From contig JAVBPA010000082.1 of assembly GCA_031549925.1 (NCBI GenBank), positions 1-27,756 on the forward strand: a stretch of 27,756 nt of DNA, written 5' to 3'. The position numbers and the translations under genes were made by a program. This stretch comes from JAVBPA01 sp031549925 (GTDB taxonomy: Bacteria > Bacillota > Clostridia > Oscillospirales > CAG-272). The notes under the pieces are model-generated. The model saw only the letters and a program-made list of their open reading frames with translations, ran no database searches and was not told the origin of the DNA. Below, one piece after another: positions 16,481 to 25,333 of the stretch; within the stretch, counting starts at the first letter, position 1; every line of letters begins with the position of its first letter.

Positions 16481-16509
16481 TTGAAAAGATATCAATGATA
16501 AGATATAAT
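16481..16509 (+). promoter_or_regulatory. Sigma-A promoter for prs
   Basis: TTGAAA (16481-16486), 17-base spacer, perfect TATAAT (16504-16509). The predicted start is near 16516, which leaves a 155-nt leader before the prs ATG, longer than needed for translation. Confidence 0.75.
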
Positions 16510-16528
16510 ATTGGTGTAAAAGATGTAA

Positions 16529-16643
16529 AACTGTTGAGAGCATAACGAATTAATGCAATTTATATCATTTTAAAGCTTAAAATAATTTTCAGGATGTGAT
16601 CCCTGTTTTGTTTCGTTAATTTATATTTATTTTAATAACAGTT
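16529..16643 (+). promoter_or_regulatory. Candidate structured leader RNA upstream of prs
   Basis: Nested complementary segments are visible. AACTGTT (16529-16535) pairs with AACAGTT (16637-16643). Inside it TAACGAA (16543-16549) pairs with TTCGTTA (16612-16618). Within that are two local hairpins: ATTTTAA-AGC-TTAAAAT (16567-16583) and CAGGAT-GTG-ATCCCTG (16590-16605, one bulged C). The outer 3' arm ends 9-10 bases before the AAAGGAG ribosome site of prs. It does not match any riboswitch class I can recall. AU-richness makes chance pairing possible. Confidence 0.4.
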
Positions 16644-16670
16644 ATAATAAAAAAAAGGAGTACAAATCCT

Positions 16671-17645
16671 ATGTCAGCTAACGGAAGGCAGATGAAAATC
16701 TTTGCGGCAAACGCAAGCAGACAGCTTGCCGAAAGCATTGCGGCTAAATTGGGACATAACCTCGGAACATCATCATGCAGCAAATTTTCAGACGGCGAGA
16801 TATCCGTTTCAATCGGCGAAACCGTTCGCGGCTGCGATGTTTTTATAATCCAGTCTACATCATATCCGGTAAATGATAATTTAATGGAATTGCTTATTTT
16901 AATCGATGCTTTCAAACGCGCTTCGGCAAAATGTATAACCGCTGTTATTCCATATTTCGGATATGCAAGACAGGATCGGAAATCCAAACCCCGTGATCCA
17001 ATCTCGGCAAAGCTTGTCGCCGATATATTAACGCAGGCGGGTGCAGACAGAATTTTAACAATGGATCTCCACGCTCAGCAGATACAAGGTTTTTTTGATA
17101 TTCCGGTAGACCACTTGGATGGAGTACAGCTCTTTATTCCGCATTACCGCGATAAATTCAATGATAGTATGGAAAATATAATAGCAGTTTCACCGGATTT
17201 CGGTTCTGTAAACCGTTCGAGATCGTTTTCGAAATACGATAATATACCGATAGCGATGATAGATAAAAAGCGTGACAGGGCAAATGAAAGCGAAGTTATG
17301 AATATCGTGGGAGACGTAAAAGGTAAAGTTTGTATACTGGTGGATGATATGATTGATACCGCAGGTACCCTATGCAACGCGGCAAAAGCTTTAATAGAAA
17401 CCGGAGGAGCAACAGAGGTTTACGCGTGTGCGACACACGGTGTTTTATCAGGTCCGGCTATTGAACGTTTAAAAGAATCACCTATCAAAGAAATATTACT
17501 GCTCGACACAATAGAAATACCGAATGAAAAAATCATTGATAAAATAAAAATAATATCTACAACCGATATCTTTGCCGAAGCTATTTTCAGAATTTTCGAT
17601 GACCAACCCGTTTCTCCTCTTCGAAATCAGGCAAATATATTATAA
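16671..17645 (+). CDS. prs: Ribose-phosphate pyrophosphokinase (PRPP synthetase)
   Basis: 324 aa. Makes PRPP from ribose 5-phosphate and ATP, feeding purine, pyrimidine, histidine and NAD synthesis; PurF at the left of the window uses its product. Motifs: FSDGEISVSI, PYFGYARQDRKSKPRDPISAK, the metal/substrate segment DLHAQQIQGFFDIPVDHL, SPDFGSVNRSR, and the PRPP loop LVDDMIDTAGTL at about 223-234. The SPDFGSVNRSR segment has Ser where many bacterial enzymes have the second Gly. The start ATG has AAAGGAG at good spacing. It heads the prs-pth-mfd cluster typical of Clostridia. Confidence 0.97.
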   Translation: MSANGRQMKIFAANASRQLAESIAAKLGHNLGTSSCSKFSDGEISVSIGETVRGCDVFIIQSTSYPVNDNLMELLILIDAFKRASAKCITAVIPYFGYARQDRKSKPRDPISAKLVADILTQAGADRILTMDLHAQQIQGFFDIPVDHLDGVQLFIPHYRDKFNDSMENIIAVSPDFGSVNRSRSFSKYDNIPIAMIDKKRDRANESEVMNIVGDVKGKVCILVDDMIDTAGTLCNAAKALIETGGATEVYACATHGVLSGPAIERLKESPIKEILLLDTIEIPNEKIIDKIKIISTTDIFAEAIFRIFDDQPVSPLRNQANIL

Positions 17646-17674
17646 TTAAAATTGTATTACAAAAAAGAGTAAGA

Positions 17675-18307
17675 ATGTCTAACATATTCGATTTATTCAA
17701 CAAAATTAAAATAAATGAAAACAATACAGAAAACACTGCTCAGAATTTTTCTTTTATAGTGGCGGGACTCGGAAATCCGGGAGAAAAATATATGCACACA
17801 CGTCACAATATCGGATTTTTGGCAATCGACTATATTTCACAAAAATTAAATTTCAAAGTGAACCGAATCCGCTTTAATTCGCTGTCCGGGGAATGTATAA
17901 TATCAAATAAACGCATATTATTTTTAAAACCGCAGATGTATATGAATAACTCAGGAGAAGCTGTACGCCAAGCATCGGATTTTTATAAAATTAAAACTGA
18001 AAATATTATCGTAATTTTTGACGACATCAGTTTTGAAACCGGAGTTATGAGAGTAAAACGCAAAGGGAGCGACGGGGGACATAAAGGTATAAAAAGCATA
18101 ATAGAACACCTCGGGACACAAAATTTTCCGCGTATAAAAATCGGAGCGGGAATATGTCCGCCTCAATGGGATATTGTAGATTGGGTTTTGGGAAACATCG
18201 AAACAGAAAAAAGGTCAGATGTTTATAAATGTATAGAAGCTTCCCTGCCCTGCGTAGAATTGATTGCTGCGGGAGATATAGAAACAGCTATGGGCAGGTA
18301 TAATTAA
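17675..18307 (+). CDS. pth: Peptidyl-tRNA hydrolase
   Basis: 210 aa. Cleaves peptidyl-tRNAs released during aborted translation. Key residues: Asn34 in GLGNPG, catalytic His44 in TRHNIGF, Asn91 in MYMNNSG, Asp116 in VIFDDIS, and the Asn in QNFPRIKIG. The first 25 residues (MSNIFDLFNKIKINENN and on) extend beyond the core enzyme, a feature I have seen in other Clostridia. It lies 29 nt after prs and shares one base with the mfd start (TAATG). Confidence 0.96.
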   Translation: MSNIFDLFNKIKINENNTENTAQNFSFIVAGLGNPGEKYMHTRHNIGFLAIDYISQKLNFKVNRIRFNSLSGECIISNKRILFLKPQMYMNNSGEAVRQASDFYKIKTENIIVIFDDISFETGVMRVKRKGSDGGHKGIKSIIEHLGTQNFPRIKIGAGICPPQWDIVDWVLGNIETEKRSDVYKCIEASLPCVELIAAGDIETAMGRYN

Positions 18308-21300
18308 TGGATTTTATTAAAGAAAGCATCCGGGCTGAACGGGAATATACGCAGATACTATCTGATACGGAAAAACAGATTAAATCTGCAAAACCACTTC
18401 CGATTTTAGTTACTGGAATGTGCGAAGGTGCTAGAACTGCGTTTTATATGACGCTCGCCGACGATTGCAAAAAAAAATACGGAATCGGATTCCCTATAAT
18501 TGTTCCGGATGAACGCGAAGCGCAAAAGATCGCAGCATCATTTGCCGAAGCGGGGCTTAACGCATTGGTTTATCCCATCCGCGACTTTTTATTTCACAAT
18601 ATAACAGCTTCTCATGAATACGAACATGAGAGGCTTTCTGTGTTAACGGCTGCCGCCGCGGGTCAGTATGATGTGATAATAACAACTCCCGATGCGGCTT
18701 TGCAATATACTATTCCTCAAAATATATTAAAAACGGCAGGAATGCCGATAAAAAACGGCGGGGAATATAAAATTTCAGAAATTATTTCATTTCTCGAAAA
18801 AACAGGATATATCAGAGTAGATATGGTAGACGGGGTAGGACAATACTCGGTCCGCGGCGGAATCGCAGATATTTTTCCTCCCGGATGCGAATATCCCTAC
18901 CGTGCCGAATTTTTCGGAGATGAAATCGATAAGCTGTGTATATTTGACATTATAACTCAAAGGCGTATCGAAGAAACAAGCGAATTTTTACTGCTCCCTT
19001 CCCGTGAAATTATTCTTGAAGAAGGAAAACGCGCGGAACTTGAAAAGATAATTTCAAACCAGATAAAAAGAATAGATGACAAAACTTCAAAACAACTTCT
19101 TGAGAATGAGCTTCAAAATGTAACCGCAAAAACCGAATTGAATTTTATCGACAAGTATATATCGTTTATTTATCCTGAACGCGAATGTATGCTTGATTAT
19201 TTTGCCGCTTCCCCTCTCATTGTGATAGAAGAATATAACGCGGTTACCGAAAGACTGAAATCGTTTGAATGGCATATGCGTCAGCTTTTGACAGAACTAT
19301 TGGAAAGCGGTACGATATCGGCGGTATATGCCGATTATAACAGATGGGAAGCCGATTTTTCAGTTTTATGCGAAAAAAGAGCATCGGTTATCGTCGATAA
19401 TTTTGCTTCGGGTATTGCCGGCAAGAAGCTTGCGAATATTTTTAATATCAAAACAAAGCAAACTGTTTCATACTCGGACAATATCGGATTATTAAAAGAA
19501 GATCTTTCTTTTTATATAAAAAGCAATTATCGTACGGTTGTTATGTGCGAAAATGAAACCTCCGCCAAAAATATAAGAGAGGAATTATCAGAGTTTGGAA
19601 TAACCTCAGTTAACGGAATTGAAAACATTGCGGGAGCCGTTAATATCATAAACGGACGGGGATATCTGGGTTATGAACTGACGGCAACGAAATTCGCTTT
19701 TCTATCTATGTATCATAACGCGGGAAAACTCGGAAGAACCATAACCGCAAAAAAGCGGAAAGGATCTTCAAAAAAATCGACAAAAGAAAAGATAATGTCT
19801 TACGCCGATTTAAATATCGGAGATTATATCGTTCATCAAAACCACGGTATCGGACAGTATCTCGGTCTTGAAAGTCTTACAATAGAAGGCGTAATAAAAG
19901 ATTTTGTCAAGATAAAATACGCGGGAACAGATATGCTGTATCTCCCCGTCAATCAGCTTGATATGGTATCAAAATATATCGGAGCACATTCGGAAGACGG
20001 ACTTTTAAAGCTTTCCAAAATGGGCGGAACCGAATGGGTAAAATCAAAGAGCCGCGCAAAAGCGGCAACCAAGGCTATGGCAAAAGAATTAATAGCCCTT
20101 TATGCCGAACGCCAGCGCAAGGACGGATACGCTTTTTATCCCGACGATGAATATCAGCGGGATTTTGAAGCGGCTTTTGAATATGAGGAAACAGAGGGAC
20201 AGCTTAACGCAGCCGAAGAAATTAAAAAAGATATGGAACGATCCGTTCCGATGGACCGATTATTATGCGGAGACGTAGGTTTCGGTAAAACTGAGGTCGC
20301 CTTACGTGCTGCTTTTAAAGCGGTTTCCTCAGGAAAACAAACCGCAATTCTTGTTCCGACGACGATACTAGCCTTACAGCATTATCAAACACTGCTTTCA
20401 AGAATGCGCGGATTCCCGATAAAAGTAGATATGCTTTCGCGGTTCCGCTCACCTAAACAGCAGCAGGAAACCTTGCGGCGTTTACGCAGAGGTGAAATTG
20501 ATATTATAGTCGGTACACACCGTATAGTGTCAAAAGATGTAATATTCCGTGACCTCGGACTCGTTATAATTGATGAGGAACAGCGTTTCGGCGTAGCGCA
20601 CAAAGAAAAGCTCCGGCAGATATCGAAAAATGTTGATACACTGACACTAACCGCAACGCCTATTCCGAGAACACTAAACATGGCAATGTCAGGTATCAGG
20701 GATATGTCGGTACTCGAAGAAGCTCCCGGAGACCGTATGCCCGTACAAACTTATGTTTTAGAATACGATGAAATGATAATCGGAGAAGCTATTAAAAAAG
20801 AACTCCGGCGGGGAGGGCAGGTTTTTTATCTGCATAATCGGGTGGAATCGATAAATACAACCGCCGGGCGTGTTGCGCAAATGGCTCCTGATGCGAAAAT
20901 CGCAGTCGCTCACGGTCAAATGGACCGCGAACAAATGTCTGATATATGGCATTCTATGATTGAAGGCGAAATTGACATACTGGTAAGCACTACCATTATA
21001 GAAACCGGTATTGATGTGCCCAACGCCAATACATTGATAATCGAAAACGCGAACAATATGGGACTTTCTCAGCTTCACCAGATAAGGGGACGAGTGGGAA
21101 GGTCAAACCGCCGCGCATATGCGTATTTTACTTTCAACAAAGGAGCGGTTCTCACAGAAATAGCGGAGAAACGGCTTAGTGCCATACGCGATTATACGGA
21201 ATTCGGTTCAGGCTTTAAAATAGCCTTGCGTGATCTCGAAATACGCGGAGCGGGGAATCTTTTAGGGGCTGAACAACACGGTCATATTGATACAATCGGT

Positions 21301-21822
21301 TACGATTTATATATGAAACTCTTGAATGAAGCAGTGCTTGAAGAACAGGGACAACTTCTGCCGCAGAAATCGGAATGTTCGGTTGATTTAAACTTTGACG
21401 CATATATACCGGATAAATATATTTTTGTATCGACACAACGTATTGACGCTTATAAAAAAATAGCTTCTATCGAAAACGACGATGATCTCTCTGATATAAG
21501 AGACGAACTTGACGACCGTTACGGAGAACTTCCCCGCCCGGTGGAAAATTTACTTTTAATAGCTATGATACGCTCCCTTGGATGTATCTGCCGTATATCA
21601 AAAATCGAGCAGCACGAAAATAATGTTATTATACGTCCGGAATACTTAAACGCGGCGGCATGGTCAACACTTGCCGGGATATATAAAGGAAAACTGCTTT
21701 TGAATGTAAGCGCGAAACCATACATCAGCTTCCGTATAAAAAAAGATGATGATGTTTTGGGTTTTTTATGCGAAATGTTTAAAAAATATATACAAATAAT
21801 CGGTGAATATATCGAAAAATGA
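18307..21822 (+). CDS. mfd: Transcription-repair coupling factor Mfd
   Basis: 1171 aa, the standard Mfd length. The DNA translocase removes RNA polymerase stalled at lesions and recruits UvrA. Domain order: UvrB-like N-terminal module (about 1-350), the RNA-polymerase-interacting CarD-like domain (about 498-577; GDYIVHQNHGIGQYLGLE), then the RecG-like translocase. The translocase has Walker A CGDVGFGKTEV at about 653, DEEQ box VIIDEEQRFGV at about 753, TATPIPRTL and QIRGRVGRS at about 923-931. The C-terminal UvrA-binding-like domain is intact. No frame disruption is seen. The start overlaps the pth stop by one base. Confidence 0.98.
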   Translation: MDFIKESIRAEREYTQILSDTEKQIKSAKPLPILVTGMCEGARTAFYMTLADDCKKKYGIGFPIIVPDEREAQKIAASFAEAGLNALVYPIRDFLFHNITASHEYEHERLSVLTAAAAGQYDVIITTPDAALQYTIPQNILKTAGMPIKNGGEYKISEIISFLEKTGYIRVDMVDGVGQYSVRGGIADIFPPGCEYPYRAEFFGDEIDKLCIFDIITQRRIEETSEFLLLPSREIILEEGKRAELEKIISNQIKRIDDKTSKQLLENELQNVTAKTELNFIDKYISFIYPERECMLDYFAASPLIVIEEYNAVTERLKSFEWHMRQLLTELLESGTISAVYADYNRWEADFSVLCEKRASVIVDNFASGIAGKKLANIFNIKTKQTVSYSDNIGLLKEDLSFYIKSNYRTVVMCENETSAKNIREELSEFGITSVNGIENIAGAVNIINGRGYLGYELTATKFAFLSMYHNAGKLGRTITAKKRKGSSKKSTKEKIMSYADLNIGDYIVHQNHGIGQYLGLESLTIEGVIKDFVKIKYAGTDMLYLPVNQLDMVSKYIGAHSEDGLLKLSKMGGTEWVKSKSRAKAATKAMAKELIALYAERQRKDGYAFYPDDEYQRDFEAAFEYEETEGQLNAAEEIKKDMERSVPMDRLLCGDVGFGKTEVALRAAFKAVSSGKQTAILVPTTILALQHYQTLLSRMRGFPIKVDMLSRFRSPKQQQETLRRLRRGEIDIIVGTHRIVSKDVIFRDLGLVIIDEEQRFGVAHKEKLRQISKNVDTLTLTATPIPRTLNMAMSGIRDMSVLEEAPGDRMPVQTYVLEYDEMIIGEAIKKELRRGGQVFYLHNRVESINTTAGRVAQMAPDAKIAVAHGQMDREQMSDIWHSMIEGEIDILVSTTIIETGIDVPNANTLIIENANNMGLSQLHQIRGRVGRSNRRAYAYFTFNKGAVLTEIAEKRLSAIRDYTEFGSGFKIALRDLEIRGAGNLLGAEQHGHIDTIGYDLYMKLLNEAVLEEQGQLLPQKSECSVDLNFDAYIPDKYIFVSTQRIDAYKKIASIENDDDLSDIRDELDDRYGELPRPVENLLLIAMIRSLGCICRISKIEQHENNVIIRPEYLNAAAWSTLAGIYKGKLLLNVSAKPYISFRIKKDDDVLGFLCEMFKKYIQIIGEYIEK

Positions 21823-21880
21823 TGGTAAAATAACGAACGGAAAGATTTTTACAGGTTATAAAAAGACAGGAGATTTAAAA

Positions 21881-22978
21881 TTGAATAAGCTGCGTATTAT
21901 ATCAACAACGGTTATACTGCTGCTTTTATGCAGTTTAACACTTACCTCATGCGGTAAAAATACAAATATTATGACATACAAGGATTCTTCTATTACTTCA
22001 AACATGTATTCGTACTGGCTTTCAACCTACAAATCCGATTTTATACATTATTATAATGATTCGATTGACAGTGATTTGTTTTGGGACAGTATTGCAACCG
22101 AAGGTATGACAACCGAAGAATATGCAATAGATTTTATAAATAAAAATATAAAATATATCCTGATCGGTATACAGCTTTTCCGCGAATACGGATTAAAAAT
22201 TCCGCCTGAAGTAACAGAATCTATAAATATGGATATTAACGAAAAAATCGATTATTTCGGAGGAAGAAGCGATATGAATATCGCTCTTTCAGAATACGGA
22301 ATAAATATCGATATATTAAAGGATATATACATAGCCGAAGAAAAGCTTTACTCAGTATATGATTATTTATACGGAGAAAACGGAATTGAAGCTATAACCG
22401 AAGAAGATATAGACGCTTATTACAAAGAAAATTATTCCAGGATTCAGTATATTATAATTGATACCGAAAAGAAATATGTTTACAACGAAGACGGGTCATA
22501 CAAAACAAACAGCGAAGGATACCGTATAACAGAACCGATGACTGAAGATGAAATAAAAGCAAAAAATGCGGTTGTCGATGAAATAATGATGTGTGTTAAC
22601 GCCGGAGACGATTTTTCCGAAATTTCAATGAAATACAACGAAGTGGATATGTCTGAATATCCAAACGGATTTTATGTTTCACCAAACGAGCTAAACTTAT
22701 ACGGATTTACTATGATTTACGAAATATCTAAAATGTCTGTAGGAGAAATTCGTAAAATAACCGATTCAGGAGTCACTTATATTGTACAGAAATGCCCCCT
22801 TATCGAACGCAGCGCGTTTATCGACGGAGATACCGAGCAAATGGAAAATTTAGAAAATTATTGTATACAGCAATCATATGAAGAAAAATTTTCTAAATAT
22901 GCCGAAGAAGTGGAAGTGGACGAGGAACTTTTGAAAGATTTTTCAATTCGCACCGCATCTCCAAATTCTTATTTTTAA
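21881..22978 (+). CDS. PrsA/SurA-like foldase lipoprotein
   Basis: 365 aa from a TTG start with an AGGAG site 8 bases upstream. The frame extends 26 codons further into the end of mfd, but that part has no signal-peptide logic and is rejected. The signal peptide has lipobox TLTSC (Cys24), so the protein is anchored outside the membrane. Residues about 60-190 are helical like the SurA/PrsA N-terminal chaperone region. A parvulin-like region of about 120 residues follows (SRIQYIIIDTEKK, then NAGDDFSEISMKYNE and KMSVGEIRKITDSGVTYIV). The catalytic residues of parvulin are not clearly conserved, so it may be a chaperone rather than an isomerase. A foldase gene after mfd is common in Clostridia. 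Confidence 0.85.
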   Translation: MNKLRIISTTVILLLLCSLTLTSCGKNTNIMTYKDSSITSNMYSYWLSTYKSDFIHYYNDSIDSDLFWDSIATEGMTTEEYAIDFINKNIKYILIGIQLFREYGLKIPPEVTESINMDINEKIDYFGGRSDMNIALSEYGINIDILKDIYIAEEKLYSVYDYLYGENGIEAITEEDIDAYYKENYSRIQYIIIDTEKKYVYNEDGSYKTNSEGYRITEPMTEDEIKAKNAVVDEIMMCVNAGDDFSEISMKYNEVDMSEYPNGFYVSPNELNLYGFTMIYEISKMSVGEIRKITDSGVTYIVQKCPLIERSAFIDGDTEQMENLENYCIQQSYEEKFSKYAEEVEVDEELLKDFSIRTASPNSYF

Positions 22979-22996
22979 ATAATAAGGAGAAATATA

Positions 22997-23764
22997 ATGT
23001 CCGATAAAATAAATATAAAAACCGTTACATATAATTTAAAATGTGACAGTGCTGAAGGCTTTTCTAAGCGCTTCGCAATAGCTGAAGAACGTATAAAAAA
23101 TGAAAAACCTGACATAATAGGTTTTCAGGAAGCACTTCCGCACATGCAAAAAATTATTACCGAAAAATTATGCGGCTACACTGTTATAGGATACGGACGC
23201 GACTCGGATTTCGGAGGCGAATCGAATTGTGTAGCTTTCAGGAGTGATTTATATACTCTTTTCGGATTCCACCAATTTTGGCTTTCACCCACACCATATA
23301 TTCCCGCAACGCGTTTTGAAGATCAGTCCAGTTGTCCTAGGGTGTGCGTTTCACTTATGTTAAAACATCAAAATAAAGCTGAACCATTCCGTTTTTACAA
23401 TACTCACCTTGATCATGTAGGCGAAAACGCGCGGGTACTCGGAATGAATCAGGTACTAAAAAAAATAAATTCCGATAACAACGATTGGAAACTGGATTTT
23501 ATATTAACAGGCGATATGAATGCTCTGCCGGATTCGGAAGCAATAAAAAATGCTCTTTCAAATAAAGAATTTAAATTGCATGACGTTACTTCTTCCCTTA
23601 GCCACACTTTCCATAATTTCGGAAAAATAAAAAACGGATGTAAAATAGATTATATTTTCGTTTCCGAGGGAATTGAACATGCAGAACCTTATCTTTGGGA
23701 CGATTGTATAAATTCAATGACAATATCCGACCATTATCCAGTGGCAGCCGATTTGATTTTATAA
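22997..23764 (+). CDS. Endonuclease/exonuclease/phosphatase family protein
   Basis: 255 aa, complete EEP-fold metallo-phosphoesterase. The catalytic set is intact: Asn13 (VTYNLK), metal-binding Glu45 (GFQEA), His137 (NTHLDHVGENAR), Asp173/Asn175 (TGDMNALPDS), Asp218 (KIDYIFVS) and Asp245/His246 (SDHYPVA). No signal peptide is present. The family includes nucleases and sugar- or lipid-phosphate phosphatases; the substrate cannot be deduced. AAGGAG precedes the ATG, 18 nt after the foldase gene. Confidence 0.9.
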   Translation: MSDKINIKTVTYNLKCDSAEGFSKRFAIAEERIKNEKPDIIGFQEALPHMQKIITEKLCGYTVIGYGRDSDFGGESNCVAFRSDLYTLFGFHQFWLSPTPYIPATRFEDQSSCPRVCVSLMLKHQNKAEPFRFYNTHLDHVGENARVLGMNQVLKKINSDNNDWKLDFILTGDMNALPDSEAIKNALSNKEFKLHDVTSSLSHTFHNFGKIKNGCKIDYIFVSEGIEHAEPYLWDDCINSMTISDHYPVAADLIL

Positions 23765-23795
23765 ATATAAAATACAAAAAAAGGAGTATAACTAT

Positions 23796-24332
23796 ATGAA
23801 AACCAATATAAAAAAAATATATCACGAAGTCCGCAGCGGAGCGGAATACTTACAGGAAAGCGTTAAAATCAAAAATAAAATAAAAATGATAGAAAATGAA
23901 CTCTGCGATCTTTTCTGCGAATACGGAGCGGAATATTACAATAAAAATACAGGGTTAAAATTCGATAATGAACTTTTATGCGAAATAGAAAAAAATATCG
24001 CGGATAAAAAAGACGAACTTTGTTCTCTTCATAAAGATTATAACACGATCCGTAATTTAAACGAATGTGCGGAGTGCGGAAAAGTATCTTCAAAAGATTT
24101 TAGTTTTTGCCCATACTGCGGAAACAAAACTCCCGATGAAAAAGAAAAACCTATAAAAACCGATTTAAAGAAAGAAGATATCGCAGCCGAAGCGGAAATT
24201 ATAGAACCCGTATCCAATGAAATAAAACAAGAAGAAAAAAATGAAGCAGTGCAAGAAGAAAAGCAGGAAGAAATTAAAGAAATAGAAAAAACTTATGTTG
24301 TAAACGAAGATGAAAATTTCGAAGGACAATAA
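23796..24332 (+). CDS. Coiled-coil zinc-ribbon protein with acidic tail
   Basis: 178 aa of unknown function. Residues 1-88 are helical and charged, probably coiled coil. A zinc ribbon follows with Cys91-x-x-Cys94 and Cys105-x-x-Cys108 (CAECGKVSSKDFSFCPYCG). The last 65 residues are a low-complexity Glu/Lys-rich tail. The layout resembles bacterial zinc-ribbon proteins of uncharacterised role. AAGGAG lies 9 bases before the ATG. It is the last gene of the prs-to-24332 group; only a weak AACTGT/ACAGTT inverted repeat follows it. Confidence 0.75.
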   Translation: MKTNIKKIYHEVRSGAEYLQESVKIKNKIKMIENELCDLFCEYGAEYYNKNTGLKFDNELLCEIEKNIADKKDELCSLHKDYNTIRNLNECAECGKVSSKDFSFCPYCGNKTPDEKEKPIKTDLKKEDIAAEAEIIEPVSNEIKQEEKNEAVQEEKQEEIKEIEKTYVVNEDENFEGQ

Positions 24333-24401
24333 ACTGTAAATAATAAAAAATAAACAGTTAATAATAAATATTAAATACTTTAAAAAATATTTTTAAATCT
24401 A

Positions 24402-24430
24402 TTGCAATTTTAACATTTTTATGATATAAT
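24402..24430 (+). promoter_or_regulatory. Extended -10 sigma-A promoter of the rimP-nusA-infB operon
   Basis: TTGCAA (24402-24407), a 17-base spacer, and TATAAT (24425-24430) preceded by TGA, forming an extended -10. Transcription should start near 24437. Confidence 0.75.
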
Positions 24431-24462
24431 GAAGTATAGATTATTTTATGATTATGAAGATT

Positions 24463-24519
24463 AAGAGTAGGGTTGACCTGCTCTTTAATTTATGTTTAAA
24501 TTAAATTGAGCTATCAGGT
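24463..24519 (+). promoter_or_regulatory. Mutually exclusive hairpins in the rimP leader
   Basis: Hairpin 1: AAGAGTAGG (24463-24471) pairs with CCTGCTCTT (24477-24485), 9 bp with one G:U, 5-base loop. Hairpin 2 reuses most of the 3' arm: ACCT-GCTC-TTTAATTT (24476-24491) pairs with AAATTAAA (24498-24505), GAGC (24508-24511) and AGGT (24516-24519), with small bulges. The two cannot form together, which is the layout of an attenuator or switch. Hairpin 1 sits about 26 nt from the predicted transcript start. Confidence 0.5.
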
Positions 24520-24676
24520 AATCGGAAATATCTTTAAAGATTTTTATAACAATAAACTTTTTTGCTTATTTATAGTGGTATGACTGTTATATAAATTCCG
24601 TTTGATTTTTCGGGTGCAGCATATACACGCTTTAAAATAATCAGCCTGATAAAAATATAGAAATGATATGATAGCA

Positions 24677-24710
24677 GCAAATAAAAACATATATCCAAGC
24701 TTTTGTTTGC
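24677..24710. repeat. Diverged copy of the 14647 hairpin
   Basis: GCAAATAAAAAC (24677-24688) and GCTTTTGTTTGC (24699-24710) form a hairpin with few mismatches. It shares GCAAATAAAAAC exactly with the terminator at 14647-14687, plus a similar loop (ATCCAAG versus TCCATTCAAG). Here no clear T-run follows on the plus strand, and it lies inside the rimP leader. Confidence 0.5.
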
Positions 24711-24828
24711 CCCTTGATTAATTTGATTTTAATTTCTTGTCTTAAAAAACAAAACACTTTGAAATACATGTAAAATATACAACAATTTTTGAGACAAATG
24801 TACAGCGCTTTAGGAGCATATAATATAA

Positions 24829-25317
24829 ATGGAAAAACAAAAAAATACCGCTGATCTTATTCGTGAGCTTATAACAGAACCGGTTAAGAATTTGGGATAT
24901 TCGATATGGGATATCGAATATGTGAAAGAAGGGCCCAAATGGTTTTTGAGGATAACAATCGACAGCGAAAAAGGAATAAGCATAGACGACTGCGAAAAAG
25001 TTCATATGACAGTTGAACCGATAATCGACAAAGCTGATCCGATTGAAAATTCCTATTACCTGGAAATTTCCTCTCCGGGAATTGAACGCAATATAAGAAT
25101 ACCGGAACATTATACAGCCTGCACCGGCGATCGCATTGTTTTAAAGCTTTTCAACACATTGAAAGAAGGACCGCTCGCGGGACGTAAAAATATAAGCGGT
25201 AACTTAATATCTTATGATACATCATCGGATATAATTACGCTTGAAGCAGAGGGTCATATATTGAATATAGAACGTTCCAAGATTTCCCGTGCCAATAAAT
25301 TTTTTGATTATAATTAA
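24829..25317 (+). CDS. rimP: Ribosome maturation factor RimP
   Basis: 162 aa. Needed for maturation of the 30S ribosomal subunit. The conserved YYLEISSPGIERNI segment and the N-terminal GYSIWDIEYVKEGPKWFLRITID pattern are characteristic. It is the first gene of the rimP-nusA-ylxR-rplGA-infB cluster, behind a long leader. AGGAG lies about 12 bases before the ATG. The nusA start follows 16 nt after the stop. Confidence 0.96.
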   Translation: MEKQKNTADLIRELITEPVKNLGYSIWDIEYVKEGPKWFLRITIDSEKGISIDDCEKVHMTVEPIIDKADPIENSYYLEISSPGIERNIRIPEHYTACTGDRIVLKLFNTLKEGPLAGRKNISGNLISYDTSSDIITLEAEGHILNIERSKISRANKFFDYN

Positions 25318-25333
25318 ATTTGGAGATATATAA

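Larger units (their letters stand above)
24333..24828 (+). other. Long intergenic region and leader of the rimP operon
   Basis: 496 bases without a gene. It contains the promoter at 24402-24430, overlapping alternative hairpins at 24463-24519, an AT-only terminator-like palindrome ATCTTTAAAGAT followed by TTTTT at about 24529-24545, and a diverged copy of the phoR terminator hairpin at 24677-24710. The predicted leader is about 390 nt. No convincing small gene is seen. Confidence 0.6.

Noticed and set aside
21803..21880. 26-codon N-terminal extension of the foldase lipoprotein into mfd
   Set aside because: It would bury the signal peptide inside the protein; TTG 21881 has an AGGAG site and yields a proper lipoprotein signal.
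24335..24358. AACTGT/ACAGTT inverted repeat as a terminator after the zinc-ribbon gene
   Set aside because: Only six base pairs around a long AT loop and no T-run; too weak to call.
24742..25110. 122-codon open frame on the minus strand
   Set aside because: Opposite the rimP leader and rimP; no ribosome site and no recognisable motif.
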